A DNA stretch of 14,337 nucleotides from Nanobdellota archaeon (GCA_018831025.1 JAHJRB010000045.1:1-14337); one strand, 5' to 3'. Numbered from the stretch's first letter, positions 6,680 through 13,265 are shown. Notes: a model not told the origin generated them from the sequence alone. Numbers and translations: made by a program.

Positions 6680-7663
6680 TCATAATACTTTATTCAGAGA
6701 TAGGGGGCTTAATTTCCTAATGTGTTTATTATTTGAAAATCCTATTAATCTTACAAATTTTTTAACCTCTTTGTGTCCCAGAATATATAATCTAGAATTA
6801 TTATCTCTTACATAAGTTTTTATATTCTTTCTTTTAATTATTTGGTTTAGTTGTTGGATTAGATGAGAATTATTTAAGTGTACTTCTAATATAGGGTATG
6901 GTTTTTTGTAGATTTTTCTCTTATCAAAATAAACAGAACCTTCTGCATCAAAAATTCCCCTTACAGTCGCTAATAAAAATTCATCTTTTGAATTTATTAT
7001 TTCTTTAGGTATTATTACAGAATATGAATTTCTTCCTTTTTTCAATTTGAATCTCTCTGTTAGCATATGGAATAAAGTTTTGGAATAGTAACTTATCCTG
7101 ACTGCATTACATTCTTTTTCTTTTTTGAAGTGGTGTTTTAAATTAAACAAAGATTCCATATAAGGAATTATTATCTTTTTATAATAATTCTCTTCATTCG
7201 TATGCCCTGTAAATTGTGTCAGATAATGAGATCCATATTTATTAGTAAATCCATCTCCAATGATTAATCCTATTATTTCACAAAGCTCTTTTGAAAGAGG
7301 CATATAAATATCGAACTTGGGATTATACCTATTCATTTTTTTAAGCCCCTTGATTCTTCCCGAGTCAAATAGTTTTTTATTTTTCTTATAAGAGTTTATT
7401 CCCCCTTTTATCCTCCCCCAATTACTATCTTTTTTCATGATTTTTTTATTGAAAAATTCTTTATCTTCTAAATTTCTGATTAGGTTTTCATAGATTGTTG
7501 AAGGAAGAGTTAACTCTCCATTTCTATATCTCTCTAAAGTAGTTTTAGAGATTCCAAACTTATTTTGACATTCTTTCCAGTGTTTAAATCTATTTGATAG
7601 AAGAACCTTCCTAAAGAATAAATTTCTAAATTTTCTTGATTTAAATTCTATTCTAAATTCCAT
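6680..7663 (-). CDS. Free-standing HTH-LAGLIDADG homing endonuclease
   Basis: This 327-residue protein has two LAGLIDADG motifs, IIGLIIGDG (130-138) and VRGIFDAEG (234-242). Both catalytic acids are present (D137, E241), so it should act as a monomeric double-strand endonuclease. Residues ~35-62 (FGISKTTLERYRNGE onward) look like a helix-turn-helix, and NWGRIKGGINSYKKNKK (81-97) is a basic DNA-contact-like segment. The frame is intact. It lies between two intron-containing tRNA genes on the same strand but is not inside either intron. The ATG at 7663 has no Shine-Dalgarno; a TATA box about 26 nt upstream predicts a leaderless mRNA. Its target is unknown. It could alternatively be a domesticated DNA-binding regulator. 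Confidence 0.88.
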   Translation of the reverse strand: MEFRIEFKSRKFRNLFFRKVLLSNRFKHWKECQNKFGISKTTLERYRNGELTLPSTIYENLIRNLEDKEFFNKKIMKKDSNWGRIKGGINSYKKNKKLFDSGRIKGLKKMNRYNPKFDIYMPLSKELCEIIGLIIGDGFTNKYGSHYLTQFTGHTNEENYYKKIIIPYMESLFNLKHHFKKEKECNAVRISYYSKTLFHMLTERFKLKKGRNSYSVIIPKEIINSKDEFLLATVRGIFDAEGSVYFDKRKIYKKPYPILEVHLNNSHLIQQLNQIIKRKNIKTYVRDNNSRLYILGHKEVKKFVRLIGFSNNKHIRKLSPLSLNKVL

Positions 7664-7685
7664 ATATTGATAGAAGGATAGATAC

Positions 7686-7693
7686 TATTTAAA
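7686..7693 (-). promoter_or_regulatory. TATA box of the endonuclease gene
   Basis: The minus strand TTTAAATA is centred about 27 nt before the ATG at 7663, which fits a leaderless transcript. Confidence 0.5.
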
Positions 7694-7768
7694 TGTTACC
7701 CTTCCTGTGCTAGCGATACTTTTAATAAGTTAAAATAAGCCGCCGAAGAGATTTGAACTCCTGACCTA

Positions 7769-7790
7769 CCGAGCGGATATTTTGTATCCT
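7769..7790 (-). other. tRNA-Thr intron 3 (22 nt, position 42/43)
   Basis: The central helix is GAGC (7796-7793) with GCTC (7774-7771). The bulges are AAA and GGT, and the inner helix is GGATA/TATCC with loop CAAAA. No strong outer helix is visible. The first base of the central helix (7796) is the last base of intron 2, so this motif is complete only while intron 2 is still present. Confidence 0.8.
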
Positions 7791-7795
7791 TTGCT

Positions 7796-7811
7796 CTCTT
7801 AGGCTAGCCCA
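7796..7811 (-). other. tRNA-Thr intron 2 (16 nt, canonical position 37/38)
   Basis: The anticodon-loop bases CTTG (32-35) pair with TAAG (7801-7798) as the central helix. The bulges are TAT and AGA, the inner helix is GG/CC with loop GCTAG, and the outer helix is the anticodon stem. Cuts after the second bulge base join A37 to A38 and give the loop CTTGTAA. Confidence 0.82.
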
Positions 7812-7821
7812 TACAAGGCAA

Positions 7822-7838
7822 CTAAGCTTCTTTCGAAA
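7822..7838 (-). other. tRNA-Thr intron 1 (17 nt, position 27/28)
   Basis: A full hBHBh' motif is visible. The outer helix is GGTA/TGCC and the central 4-bp helix is GAGC (7844-7841) with GCTT (7827-7824). The bulges are AAT and AGT, cut after the second base. The inner helix is TTC/GAA capped by a GAAA tetraloop. Splicing joins A27 to T28 and creates the anticodon stem strand ATTGC. Confidence 0.82.
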
Positions 7839-7890
7839 TTGCTCTACCACTGAGCTACGGCGGCTTATAATAAAATAGGATTTTGATTGT

Positions 7891-7898
7891 TTTTAAAA
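7891..7898 (-). promoter_or_regulatory. TATA-like box of tRNA-Thr
   Basis: The palindromic TTTTAAAA, preceded on the minus strand by ATGAAAAG, places a start near 7868, four bases before the tRNA 5' end at 7864. Confidence 0.45.
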
Positions 7899-7910
7899 CT
7901 TTTCATAAAC

Positions 7911-7918
7911 TTTATATA
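7911..7918 (+). promoter_or_regulatory. TATA box of the glycosyltransferase unit
   Basis: ATAAAC followed by TTTATATA is centred 26 nt before the ATG at 7941. This supports a leaderless transcript and argues against the in-frame ATG at 7887, which lies upstream of this box. It is back to back with the tRNA-Thr promoter. Confidence 0.62.
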
Positions 7919-7940
7919 TCTTGTTTTTGGAAAATTGAGT

Positions 7941-8621
7941 ATGAAATTATCTGTGATTATACCTGTATATAATGAAGAAAACACTGTTGAAGAATTAATT
8001 AAAAGAGTTAAAAATGTTAATTTAGGGGGAATTGAAAAGGAAATAATTGTGATTGATGATGAATCTACAGATAATAGTTTAAATATTCTGAAAAAACAAA
8101 AAGACATTATCTTACTAGTACATGTAAAAAACAAAGGGAAAGGAGCTGCTATAAGAAATGGTTTTAAAAAAGCAACAGGAGATATTATAATTGTTCAAGA
8201 TGCCGATTTGGAATATGATCCTAATGAATATCCTAAATTATTAAAACCAATATTAGAAAATAAAACAAAGGTGGTTTATGGTTCTAGATTTCTTGAGGCT
8301 AAACATAAGGAGATATTTACCCATTATATTGGAAATAAATTTCTTACGTGGTTTACCAATCTTTTATATGGATCTAAATTAACTGATATGGAAACCTGTT
8401 ATAAGATGTTTAGAAAAGAGATTCTAGAGGATATGCCCTTAGAATCTGACCGCTTTGGTATTGAACCGGAAATAACATCTAAAATGCTCAAAAAAGGTTA
8501 TAAGATATTGGAAGTTCCAATCGTATACAAACCCAGATTTTCTAACCAAGGTAAAAAAATTAACTTATTGGATGGTTTTAAGGCTTTTTATTATCTAATC
8601 CAGTTTAAAATTAAAAAATGA
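7941..8621 (+). CDS. GT2 glycosyltransferase, dolichol-phosphate sugar synthase type
   Basis: This 226-residue cytosolic-face enzyme probably moves a sugar from a nucleotide donor to dolichol phosphate. Visible motifs are VIIPVYNEENTVEELI (5-20), VIDDESTDNS (37-46), NKGKGAAIRNG (64-74), QDADLEYDP with the metal-binding DAD (86-94), VYGSRF (112-117) and DMETCYKMFR (149-158). It has the GT-A domain only and no C-terminal membrane helices, like the short DPM1 type. I start at 7941 because the motif-bearing fold begins there and the TATA box lies 26 nt upstream. An 18-residue N-terminal extension from 7887 is possible but unlikely. It overlaps the next gene by 4 nt (ATGA), implying coupled translation. 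The sugar is unknown. Confidence 0.88.
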   Translation: MKLSVIIPVYNEENTVEELIKRVKNVNLGGIEKEIIVIDDESTDNSLNILKKQKDIILLVHVKNKGKGAAIRNGFKKATGDIIIVQDADLEYDPNEYPKLLKPILENKTKVVYGSRFLEAKHKEIFTHYIGNKFLTWFTNLLYGSKLTDMETCYKMFRKEILEDMPLESDRFGIEPEITSKMLKKGYKILEVPIVYKPRFSNQGKKINLLDGFKAFYYLIQFKIKK

Positions 8622-10072
8622 TAAAGGATAGATGGTTTTACTTTCCTGTAGCGGGGTTATTAGTAATCTTTGTAGTAAAATTTATTTCTTTTTTAAAGAT
8701 TATAAACTATTTTCCGTTAAATAATTATGTGGATTTGTCTCTTAAATTATCAGAACTTTATTTATTATCTAATTATGGCTTTCATTTTGTTGTTCCCCAT
8801 TGGTATAATGGTTTTAAATTATTTGAGATTTACCCACCTGGCTGGTATTTTTTTTCACTTCCAATTTACTGGGTAACAAATAACTTACAAATAACTACTT
8901 TGATTTCATTAATTTTAATGCTAACGCTTGGTTTTTTAGCTAGTTGGTTAATTTTCAAAAAAATCTCTAAAAAAATAATATTTTTTGTGTTTTTCTTTAT
9001 GAATCCTATAATGATTGATTATATTTTCTTCATTGGTAGGTTTCCTGAGTTGTTTGCTTGGGTTGTTTATTTATTTATTTTTTATTTAGTTTTTAGATAT
9101 AAAGATAAGATTTTAGACAAAAAAGGATTTATTCTATTTATAATCTTTACTTCTATTATAATAATAAGCCACCAATACGTTGCTATTTTGGCTTTATTTC
9201 TTATATTCTTATTGTTTCTAATCAAACCTAAGAAAGAAAAAATTTTGATAGCATTTATGTTGCTTGTTGTTTTACTTGTTACTTCTTTTTTTTGGGTTGA
9301 TTTTTTGAAAGTAATGATAGACAGTCCTTATGCTATTAACCCTACAGCTTATCAAAAAGATAGTTTATTAGGGTTACATAGTATTATTTCATTTAATACT
9401 GTTGTTTTATTAGCGTGGTTTGGGATATTCTATTTTTATAAAAAGCAATTTATAAATTTTAAAAAAGAAAAAATATTTTTTTATCCGTTATTTATTTTAA
9501 GCATCCTTATTATAACAAGAATTATTACCCTGACTCCCCTATTTAACGAAGTACCCCCTAATGCTTACAATTTGTTTTTCTTATCTTTATCTTTATTTAT
9601 GCTTTTTAAAATTAAATTTCCAGATAACTTTAAAAAAATAATTATTTTAGGACTATTATTAGTTCCTATTTTTACTGCTATATTGGATTTTGAGATTAGA
9701 CCTGAGAGACAACTAGAATATACAGATGAACAAATAGAAATAATGAAACTATTTCCAAAAATAGAAAGCAAATACATTTTTATTAATAAAAACGAATTAT
9801 ATGAGGATAGTTTAATTGCCATAGCCACAACCAAATATAACTTATATACTCCCCTGGGATTATATAGCGGGCAGTTACCAATTGAATTAGAAAAAGAGTT
9901 TGAAACAATTAATAATGCTTTAAAGAATAAAGATTGTGAACTAGTGGTTAGCAAATTAAAAGATTTAGAGGTAAAAAACATAATATCTTATAAAAATTCT
10001 TGCGATTTATTAAAAAATTGTAATTTAAATTTAGAATCTGAAGGAAATTACTCTTGTTTGTTTACTATATAG
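8618..10072 (+). CDS. Multipass membrane protein, probable GT-C-type glycosyltransferase
   Basis: This 484-residue protein has about ten or eleven hydrophobic segments across residues 7-355, followed by a hydrophilic C-terminal region of about 125 residues. YPPGWYFFSLPIYW (near 72-85) and GRFPELFAWVVY (near 139-150) resemble the first-loop and membrane motifs of GT-C enzymes and of the archaeal family named 6-pyruvoyl-tetrahydropterin-synthase-related. The tail contains DLEVKNIISYKN, also typical of that group, and four Cys. Such enzymes take lipid-phosphate sugars as donors on the outer face. Start ATG overlaps the stop of the upstream sugar-lipid synthase by 4 nt, so a donor-maker/donor-user pair is a reasonable inference. 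The exact reaction is not shown. Confidence 0.75.
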   Translation: MIKDRWFYFPVAGLLVIFVVKFISFLKIINYFPLNNYVDLSLKLSELYLLSNYGFHFVVPHWYNGFKLFEIYPPGWYFFSLPIYWVTNNLQITTLISLILMLTLGFLASWLIFKKISKKIIFFVFFFMNPIMIDYIFFIGRFPELFAWVVYLFIFYLVFRYKDKILDKKGFILFIIFTSIIIISHQYVAILALFLIFLLFLIKPKKEKILIAFMLLVVLLVTSFFWVDFLKVMIDSPYAINPTAYQKDSLLGLHSIISFNTVVLLAWFGIFYFYKKQFINFKKEKIFFYPLFILSILIITRIITLTPLFNEVPPNAYNLFFLSLSLFMLFKIKFPDNFKKIIILGLLLVPIFTAILDFEIRPERQLEYTDEQIEIMKLFPKIESKYIFINKNELYEDSLIAIATTKYNLYTPLGLYSGQLPIELEKEFETINNALKNKDCELVVSKLKDLEVKNIISYKNSCDLLKNCNLNLESEGNYSCLFTI

Positions 10073-10093
10073 TTATTTGACAATAATAATTTA

Positions 10094-10099
10094 TTTAAA
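10094..10099 (+). promoter_or_regulatory. TATA-like box of the MTAP-APRT gene
   Basis: TTTAAA, within TTTATTTAAAG, is centred about 26 nt before the ATG at 10123. The transcript is predicted to be leaderless. Confidence 0.5.
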
Positions 10100-10122
10100 G
10101 TGTATAAATAAACAAATTTTAT

Positions 10123-11400
10123 ATGGTTAAAGTTGGCATAATTGGTGGAAGCGGATTAGATAATCCTGGAATTTTAGAGAATTTTAAAGAGATTGATGTT
10201 AATACTAATTATGGAAAGCCAAGTGATAAATTAATTACAGGCAATATTGGGAATGTGGAAGTTGTAATATTACCCAGACATGGAAAAGATCATAGTATCC
10301 CACCAAGTCAGGTAAATTTTAGAGCAAATATACAAGCGCTTAAGGATCAAGGTGTAGATTATATCTTAGCAACTACCGCCTGTGGGAGTCTAAAAGAGGA
10401 AATTGGAAGGGGAGATTTTGTTATAGTAGACCAGTTTATTGACTTTACAAAACATAGAAAAATAACTTTCTTTGATGATTTTTCTAAAGGAATAAAACAT
10501 TGTGCGATGGCAGAGCCTTTTAATCAAAAATTAAGAAAATTGTTAATTGAAACTTCTAAAAGTCTAGGATTTAAAACTCATGAGAAAGGAACGGTAATTA
10601 CTATAGAAGGTCCGAGGTTTAGTACGAAAGCAGAATCTAATATGTTTAGGATTTGGGGAGCTGATGTAATTAACATGTCAGTAGCTCCTGAAGCTGCATT
10701 AGCTAATGAAATGGAAATACCTTATGCTGCTATTGCTATGGCAACGGACTTCGATAGTTGGCTGGAAACAGAGGAGCCTGTAACTTGGGAGGAAATAAGC
10801 AGAGTAATGAAGGATAATGCTGAAAGAGTAAAAAAATTATTAATTGAGATTATAAAAAAATTAGATGACAGCTTAGATCTTAGAAAATATATTAGAACTG
10901 TGCCTAACTGGTCTAAAGAAGGAGTTATGTTTAGAGACATTACAACTTTGTTAAATAATCCTAAAGCATTTGAACATGCGGTTAATGAATTTGCTAAAAG
11001 ATATAAGGAAAAAGGGATTACTAAAGTTGTGGGAATTGAATCAAGAGGATTTATTTTTGGAGCTGCAATAGCTAAAGAATTAAATGTTGGGTTTGTGCCT
11101 GTTAGGAAACCTGGAAAATTACCTTATGAAACTATAAGCGAGGAATATGAATTAGAATATGGTAAGGATAAAGTTGAGATGCATAAAGATGCTATTAAAG
11201 AAGGAGATAAAGTTTTGGTAGTAGATGATTTGGTTGCAACTGCGGGTACTATGCTGGCTGCTTGTAATTTAGTTAAAAAACTAAATGGGAAAATTATAGA
11301 ATGTGCTTATGTTATTGATTTGCCTGATTTGAGGGGTAAAGAAAAATTAGAAAATGCGGGTTTTAAAACTTTTAATCTAATTGAGTTTAAGGGTGATTAA
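10123..11400 (+). CDS. Fused methylthioadenosine phosphorylase - adenine phosphoribosyltransferase
   Basis: Residues 1 to ~247 are an MTA phosphorylase: VGIIGGSGLD (4-13), LPRHGKDHSIPP (50-61), ATTACGSL (83-90), TIEGPRFSTKAES (160-172), and ATDFDSW (207-213), where Asp marks 6-aminopurine specificity. Residues ~250-425 are a full-length APRT: VMFRDITTLL (268-277), VVGIESRGFIFGAAIA (302-317), VPVRKPGKLP (325-334) and the PRPP-binding VVDDLVATAGT (366-376). The first half would split methylthioadenosine into adenine and methylthioribose 1-phosphate. The second would join adenine to PRPP to make AMP, so the fusion links consecutive salvage steps. The frame is continuous with only a few residues between domains. 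The stop overlaps the convergent gene by 3 nt. Cytosolic. Confidence 0.93.
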   Translation: MVKVGIIGGSGLDNPGILENFKEIDVNTNYGKPSDKLITGNIGNVEVVILPRHGKDHSIPPSQVNFRANIQALKDQGVDYILATTACGSLKEEIGRGDFVIVDQFIDFTKHRKITFFDDFSKGIKHCAMAEPFNQKLRKLLIETSKSLGFKTHEKGTVITIEGPRFSTKAESNMFRIWGADVINMSVAPEAALANEMEIPYAAIAMATDFDSWLETEEPVTWEEISRVMKDNAERVKKLLIEIIKKLDDSLDLRKYIRTVPNWSKEGVMFRDITTLLNNPKAFEHAVNEFAKRYKEKGITKVVGIESRGFIFGAAIAKELNVGFVPVRKPGKLPYETISEEYELEYGKDKVEMHKDAIKEGDKVLVVDDLVATAGTMLAACNLVKKLNGKIIECAYVIDLPDLRGKEKLENAGFKTFNLIEFKGD

Positions 11401-11864
11401 AGAATTCTAAATGGAACTTCTACATAAGGCTCTTGATATCTAGATTGACCTGGTTTTTCTATGTAATAAACCCTAACTGTATAAAGTCCTGGGTTTACTT
11501 TCCAAGAAGGTAATGTATAATAAGTATAAATTGCTTCATCATTTTTTAAATTGCCCTTGCAATATTTGCTTCCTCTGCATGAATAAAAATTTTGTCCAGC
11601 ACAGTCATCTTCAGTAGGCATATAGGTTCTTGTGTCTTTTCTTAGCCCTTTGTAATATAATTCTATAGTTGGGTCTAAGCAATAATCATTTATTTTTATT
11701 TTAACTTGGATTGGTTGACCTGCTGTAACACCATTTCCAGGATTCACTGTTACAGTTGGAGCAGTTAGTTTAATTGGGTTACCGGTTACCTTTTCAAAAT
11801 TAAAAGAGAAGAAAGAAATAACTAATAAAAATACTAATGCTATGATTATATTTTGTGGTTTCAT
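11397..11864 (-). CDS. Membrane-anchored β-rich protein, paralog C of three
   Basis: This 155-residue protein has an N-terminal membrane helix (residues ~6-20), then FNFEKVTGN (21-29), then an extracytoplasmic β-rich domain. The domain carries Cys62 (CLDPTIEL), Cys88, Cys96 and Cys102 (YCKG), and a W followed by YTVRVYY (121-134). Position 62 and 102 match the conserved Cys pair of the two upstream paralogs; the other two Cys are extra. It is the last gene of the minus-strand operon, starting 2 nt after the stop of its neighbour with no Shine-Dalgarno, so reinitiation is likely. Its stop (TAA within TTAA) overlaps that of the fusion gene. Function unknown; I infer a small surface or pseudopilus-like protein. 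Confidence 0.75.
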   Translation of the reverse strand: MKPQNIIIALVFLLVISFFSFNFEKVTGNPIKLTAPTVTVNPGNGVTAGQPIQVKIKINDYCLDPTIELYYKGLRKDTRTYMPTEDDCAGQNFYSCRGSKYCKGNLKNDEAIYTYYTLPSWKVNPGLYTVRVYYIEKPGQSRYQEPYVEVPFRIL

Positions 11865-11866
11865 TT

Positions 11867-12343
11867 TTATTTATTTGGTCTCATCCTGAAATATGAATGT
11901 AGGTAATCTTTTGTAGTTCTGTCTTTCCAGTAATAGACTCTGGCGTAATAATCGCCGTCCCAATCTGGTCTTGTTTGATAGCTTACTGTAAATGAATTGT
12001 CTATATCTAAACCGTAATCTCCTTTGCAGAATTTATAACGCCCGGCTTTTGTTATATCTCCTAAGCTAAAACTAGGTCTAGAGATAGTTCCATCATATTT
12101 AATTCCGCTGAAGAAGAATTCTATTGTTGGATCTACGCAAGCACCTCTAATTTGTACGTTAACATATATTTTCTCTCCAGCTTTTACTTCAGAAGGATAT
12201 ACTGTAACAATAGGAATGTCTTTATTTTCCTGAAGAGTTAAATTTCCTGTAAATTTATCTAAATTAAATCCTATAATTGCAACTAAAAAAATAACTACTA
12301 AAGCAACTAAGACTTTGTCTTCTGATAATTTTTGCTCATTCAT
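11867..12343 (-). CDS. Membrane-anchored β-rich protein, paralog B of three
   Basis: This 158-residue protein has a short cytosolic N-terminus (MNEQKLSEDK), a membrane helix (~11-25), FNLDKFTGN (26-34), and an ectodomain. The ectodomain shows VTVYPSEVKAGEKIYVNVQI (47-66, written here as landmarks only), Cys69 in CVDPTIEF, Cys106 in FCKGD, and W128 before YARVYYW. It aligns with paralogs A and C over its whole length. It starts 1 nt after the stop of paralog A with no Shine-Dalgarno of its own, so translation probably depends on the upstream gene. Function unknown. The fold is probably an Ig-like β sandwich with one disulfide. Confidence 0.75.
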   Translation of the reverse strand: MNEQKLSEDKVLVALVVIFLVAIIGFNLDKFTGNLTLQENKDIPIVTVYPSEVKAGEKIYVNVQIRGACVDPTIEFFFSGIKYDGTISRPSFSLGDITKAGRYKFCKGDYGLDIDNSFTVSYQTRPDWDGDYYARVYYWKDRTTKDYLHSYFRMRPNK

Positions 12344-12344
12344 T

Positions 12345-12791
12345 TTAGTTTAGTGTGAATGTTGTTGAGACGTAATCTTCACTTTGATAATCAAAGACTT
12401 TTACAAAGAAAATCCCTGTCTCATCTGCGCTGGGTTTCCAGTCAGCATATGTTTTGAATTTAACTACAAAAGAATTGCATAATTTCCTATTAGAACCAAA
12501 TTCTGCTGCTGATGGTTGTGCTGTTGCCCTTCTAAATCCTGCATCATCATAAATTGAAATAATCCTGTTAACGCAATTTGGTCCTGGATTAACTGTAACA
12601 TGAATATATTCTCCTGCGTTAATAAATTTTTCATTCATTGGTAAACTTAATGTTGTTTTTTGATTAAAAGAAGGATAAGCAGATGCTTTTCCTGTTAATT
12701 TGTCTAAGTTAACACCGATTAATGCAACAATAATTATTGCGATTAAAGAAAAAACAAAAATATGCGATTCTTTTTTTAAATCTTTTTTCAA
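12345..12791 (-). CDS. Membrane-anchored β-rich protein, paralog A of three (first in operon)
   Basis: This 148-residue protein has a basic N-terminus, a membrane helix (~11-26), VNLDKLTGK (27-35) and a β-rich ectodomain with Cys73 and Cys105 at the positions conserved in the two downstream paralogs. W118 is followed by FFVKVFDY. The start codon is TTG at 12791, supported by GAGGTG (12804-12799) 7 nt upstream and the correct placement of the membrane helix. A TATA box at 12838-12831 gives a short leader of about 17 nt. It leads the three-gene operon and is the only member with a Shine-Dalgarno. Function unknown. Confidence 0.75.
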   Translation of the reverse strand: MKKDLKKESHIFVFSLIAIIIVALIGVNLDKLTGKASAYPSFNQKTTLSLPMNEKFINAGEYIHVTVNPGPNCVNRIISIYDDAGFRRATAQPSAAEFGSNRKLCNSFVVKFKTYADWKPSADETGIFFVKVFDYQSEDYVSTTFTLN

Positions 12792-12830
12792 ATTAAAGCA
12801 CCTCTAATGGGTTATGATAACTAATACTCC

Positions 12831-12838
12831 TATATAAA
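12831..12838. promoter_or_regulatory. Symmetric TATA element between divergent genes
   Basis: TATATAAA on the plus strand reads TTTATATA on the minus strand. It is about 26 nt from the expected start of the minus-strand operon (near 12808, just before GAGGTG). It is also about 26 nt from position 12860 on the plus strand, close to the ATG at 12857 of the VanZ-like gene. One element may serve both directions. A second candidate, TTTTATAG, lies near 12844-12851 and could be used instead on one side. Confidence 0.5.
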
Positions 12839-12856
12839 GTTTTTTATAGTATGTAG

Positions 12857-13264
12857 ATGAAGATAAAGTTGAAGATGAAATTTATAAAAAGACAAATATT
12901 TTATTGGCTGCCGGTTTATGTTTATATGGTTTTGATATTTTATTTTTCTTCTGATGTTGTTAGTGGAATAGCTGGTATTGGGGGAGGTTTTAATTATATC
13001 AGCTATTTAAAACATTTAATCGAATATTCTATTTTAGGTGTTCTTTTTTATAGGGGGTTTTTTAATTCTAAATTTAAGAAAAAAAGTTTTAATTTAAGTT
13101 TAATTTTAGCTAGTTTATATGGTCTTAGTGATGAAGTTCATCAGTATTTTGTTCCTGGAAGAATTTGTAGCTCAGTAGATTTTGGGGTTGATGTAGTTGG
13201 TGTAGTAATTGGAATCTTAATTATTAGAAGGTTTTATAAATTTTTAGCCTCTACAAAAAAATAA
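12857..13264 (+). CDS. VanZ-like small membrane protein
   Basis: This 135-residue integral membrane protein has four hydrophobic segments (about 14-30, 48-66, 79-93 and 106-123). It carries the family's conserved pattern: KHLIEYSILG (52-61), GLSDEVHQYFVPGR (89-102) and VDFGVDVVG (107-115). The VanZ family is known from teicoplanin resistance in bacteria but is widespread with unknown biochemical role, so no resistance function is implied. A second in-frame ATG at 12875 is possible. The next gene begins 1 nt after its stop, so the two are probably cotranscribed. Confidence 0.85.
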   Translation: MKIKLKMKFIKRQIFYWLPVYVYMVLIFYFSSDVVSGIAGIGGGFNYISYLKHLIEYSILGVLFYRGFFNSKFKKKSFNLSLILASLYGLSDEVHQYFVPGRICSSVDFGVDVVGVVIGILIIRRFYKFLASTKK

Positions 13265-13265
13265 A

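Larger units (their letters stand above)
7738..7864 (-). tRNA. tRNA-Thr(TGT) split by three BHB introns
   Basis: The acceptor stem GCCGCCG/CGGCGGC is perfect, with discriminator T (7738), as I recall for archaeal tRNA-Thr. The D arm is GCTC-AGTGGTA-GAGC and the T arm AGGAG-TTCAAAT-CTCTT. The 127-nt gene has no anticodon arm as it stands. Removing three introns (17, 16 and 22 nt) gives A26, stem ATTGC, loop CTTGTAA, stem GCAAT and variable loop AGGTC. This is a perfect 5-bp anticodon stem with a textbook UGU loop and a 72-nt tRNA. Exons are 7864-7839, 7821-7812, 7795-7791 (only 5 nt) and 7768-7738. No CCA is encoded. Each junction is independently supported by a BHB motif. Confidence 0.88.

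Noticed and set aside
7738..7864. tRNA-Thr read as a gene with a single 55-nt intron, or as a tRNA-Phe using GAA at 7834-7832
   Set aside because: No single 55-nt deletion gives a paired anticodon stem. The GAA reading has C33, no matching 3' stem strand and the wrong discriminator. Only the three-intron solution gives five perfect pairs and a standard loop.
7887..7940. Upstream ATG that would lengthen the GT2 glycosyltransferase by 18 residues
   Set aside because: The extension lies across the TATA box at 7911-7918 and before the expected transcript start at 7941; the family fold begins at MKLSVIIP.
9565..9981. Minus-strand open frame of 138 codons opposite the GT-C-like gene
   Set aside because: Antisense shadow of a coding region with strong membrane-protein character; no promoter or Shine-Dalgarno.
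12857..13264. VanZ-like protein considered as a glycopeptide resistance gene
   Set aside because: The family is broad and mostly of unknown role; archaea lack the drug target, and no van operon partners are present.
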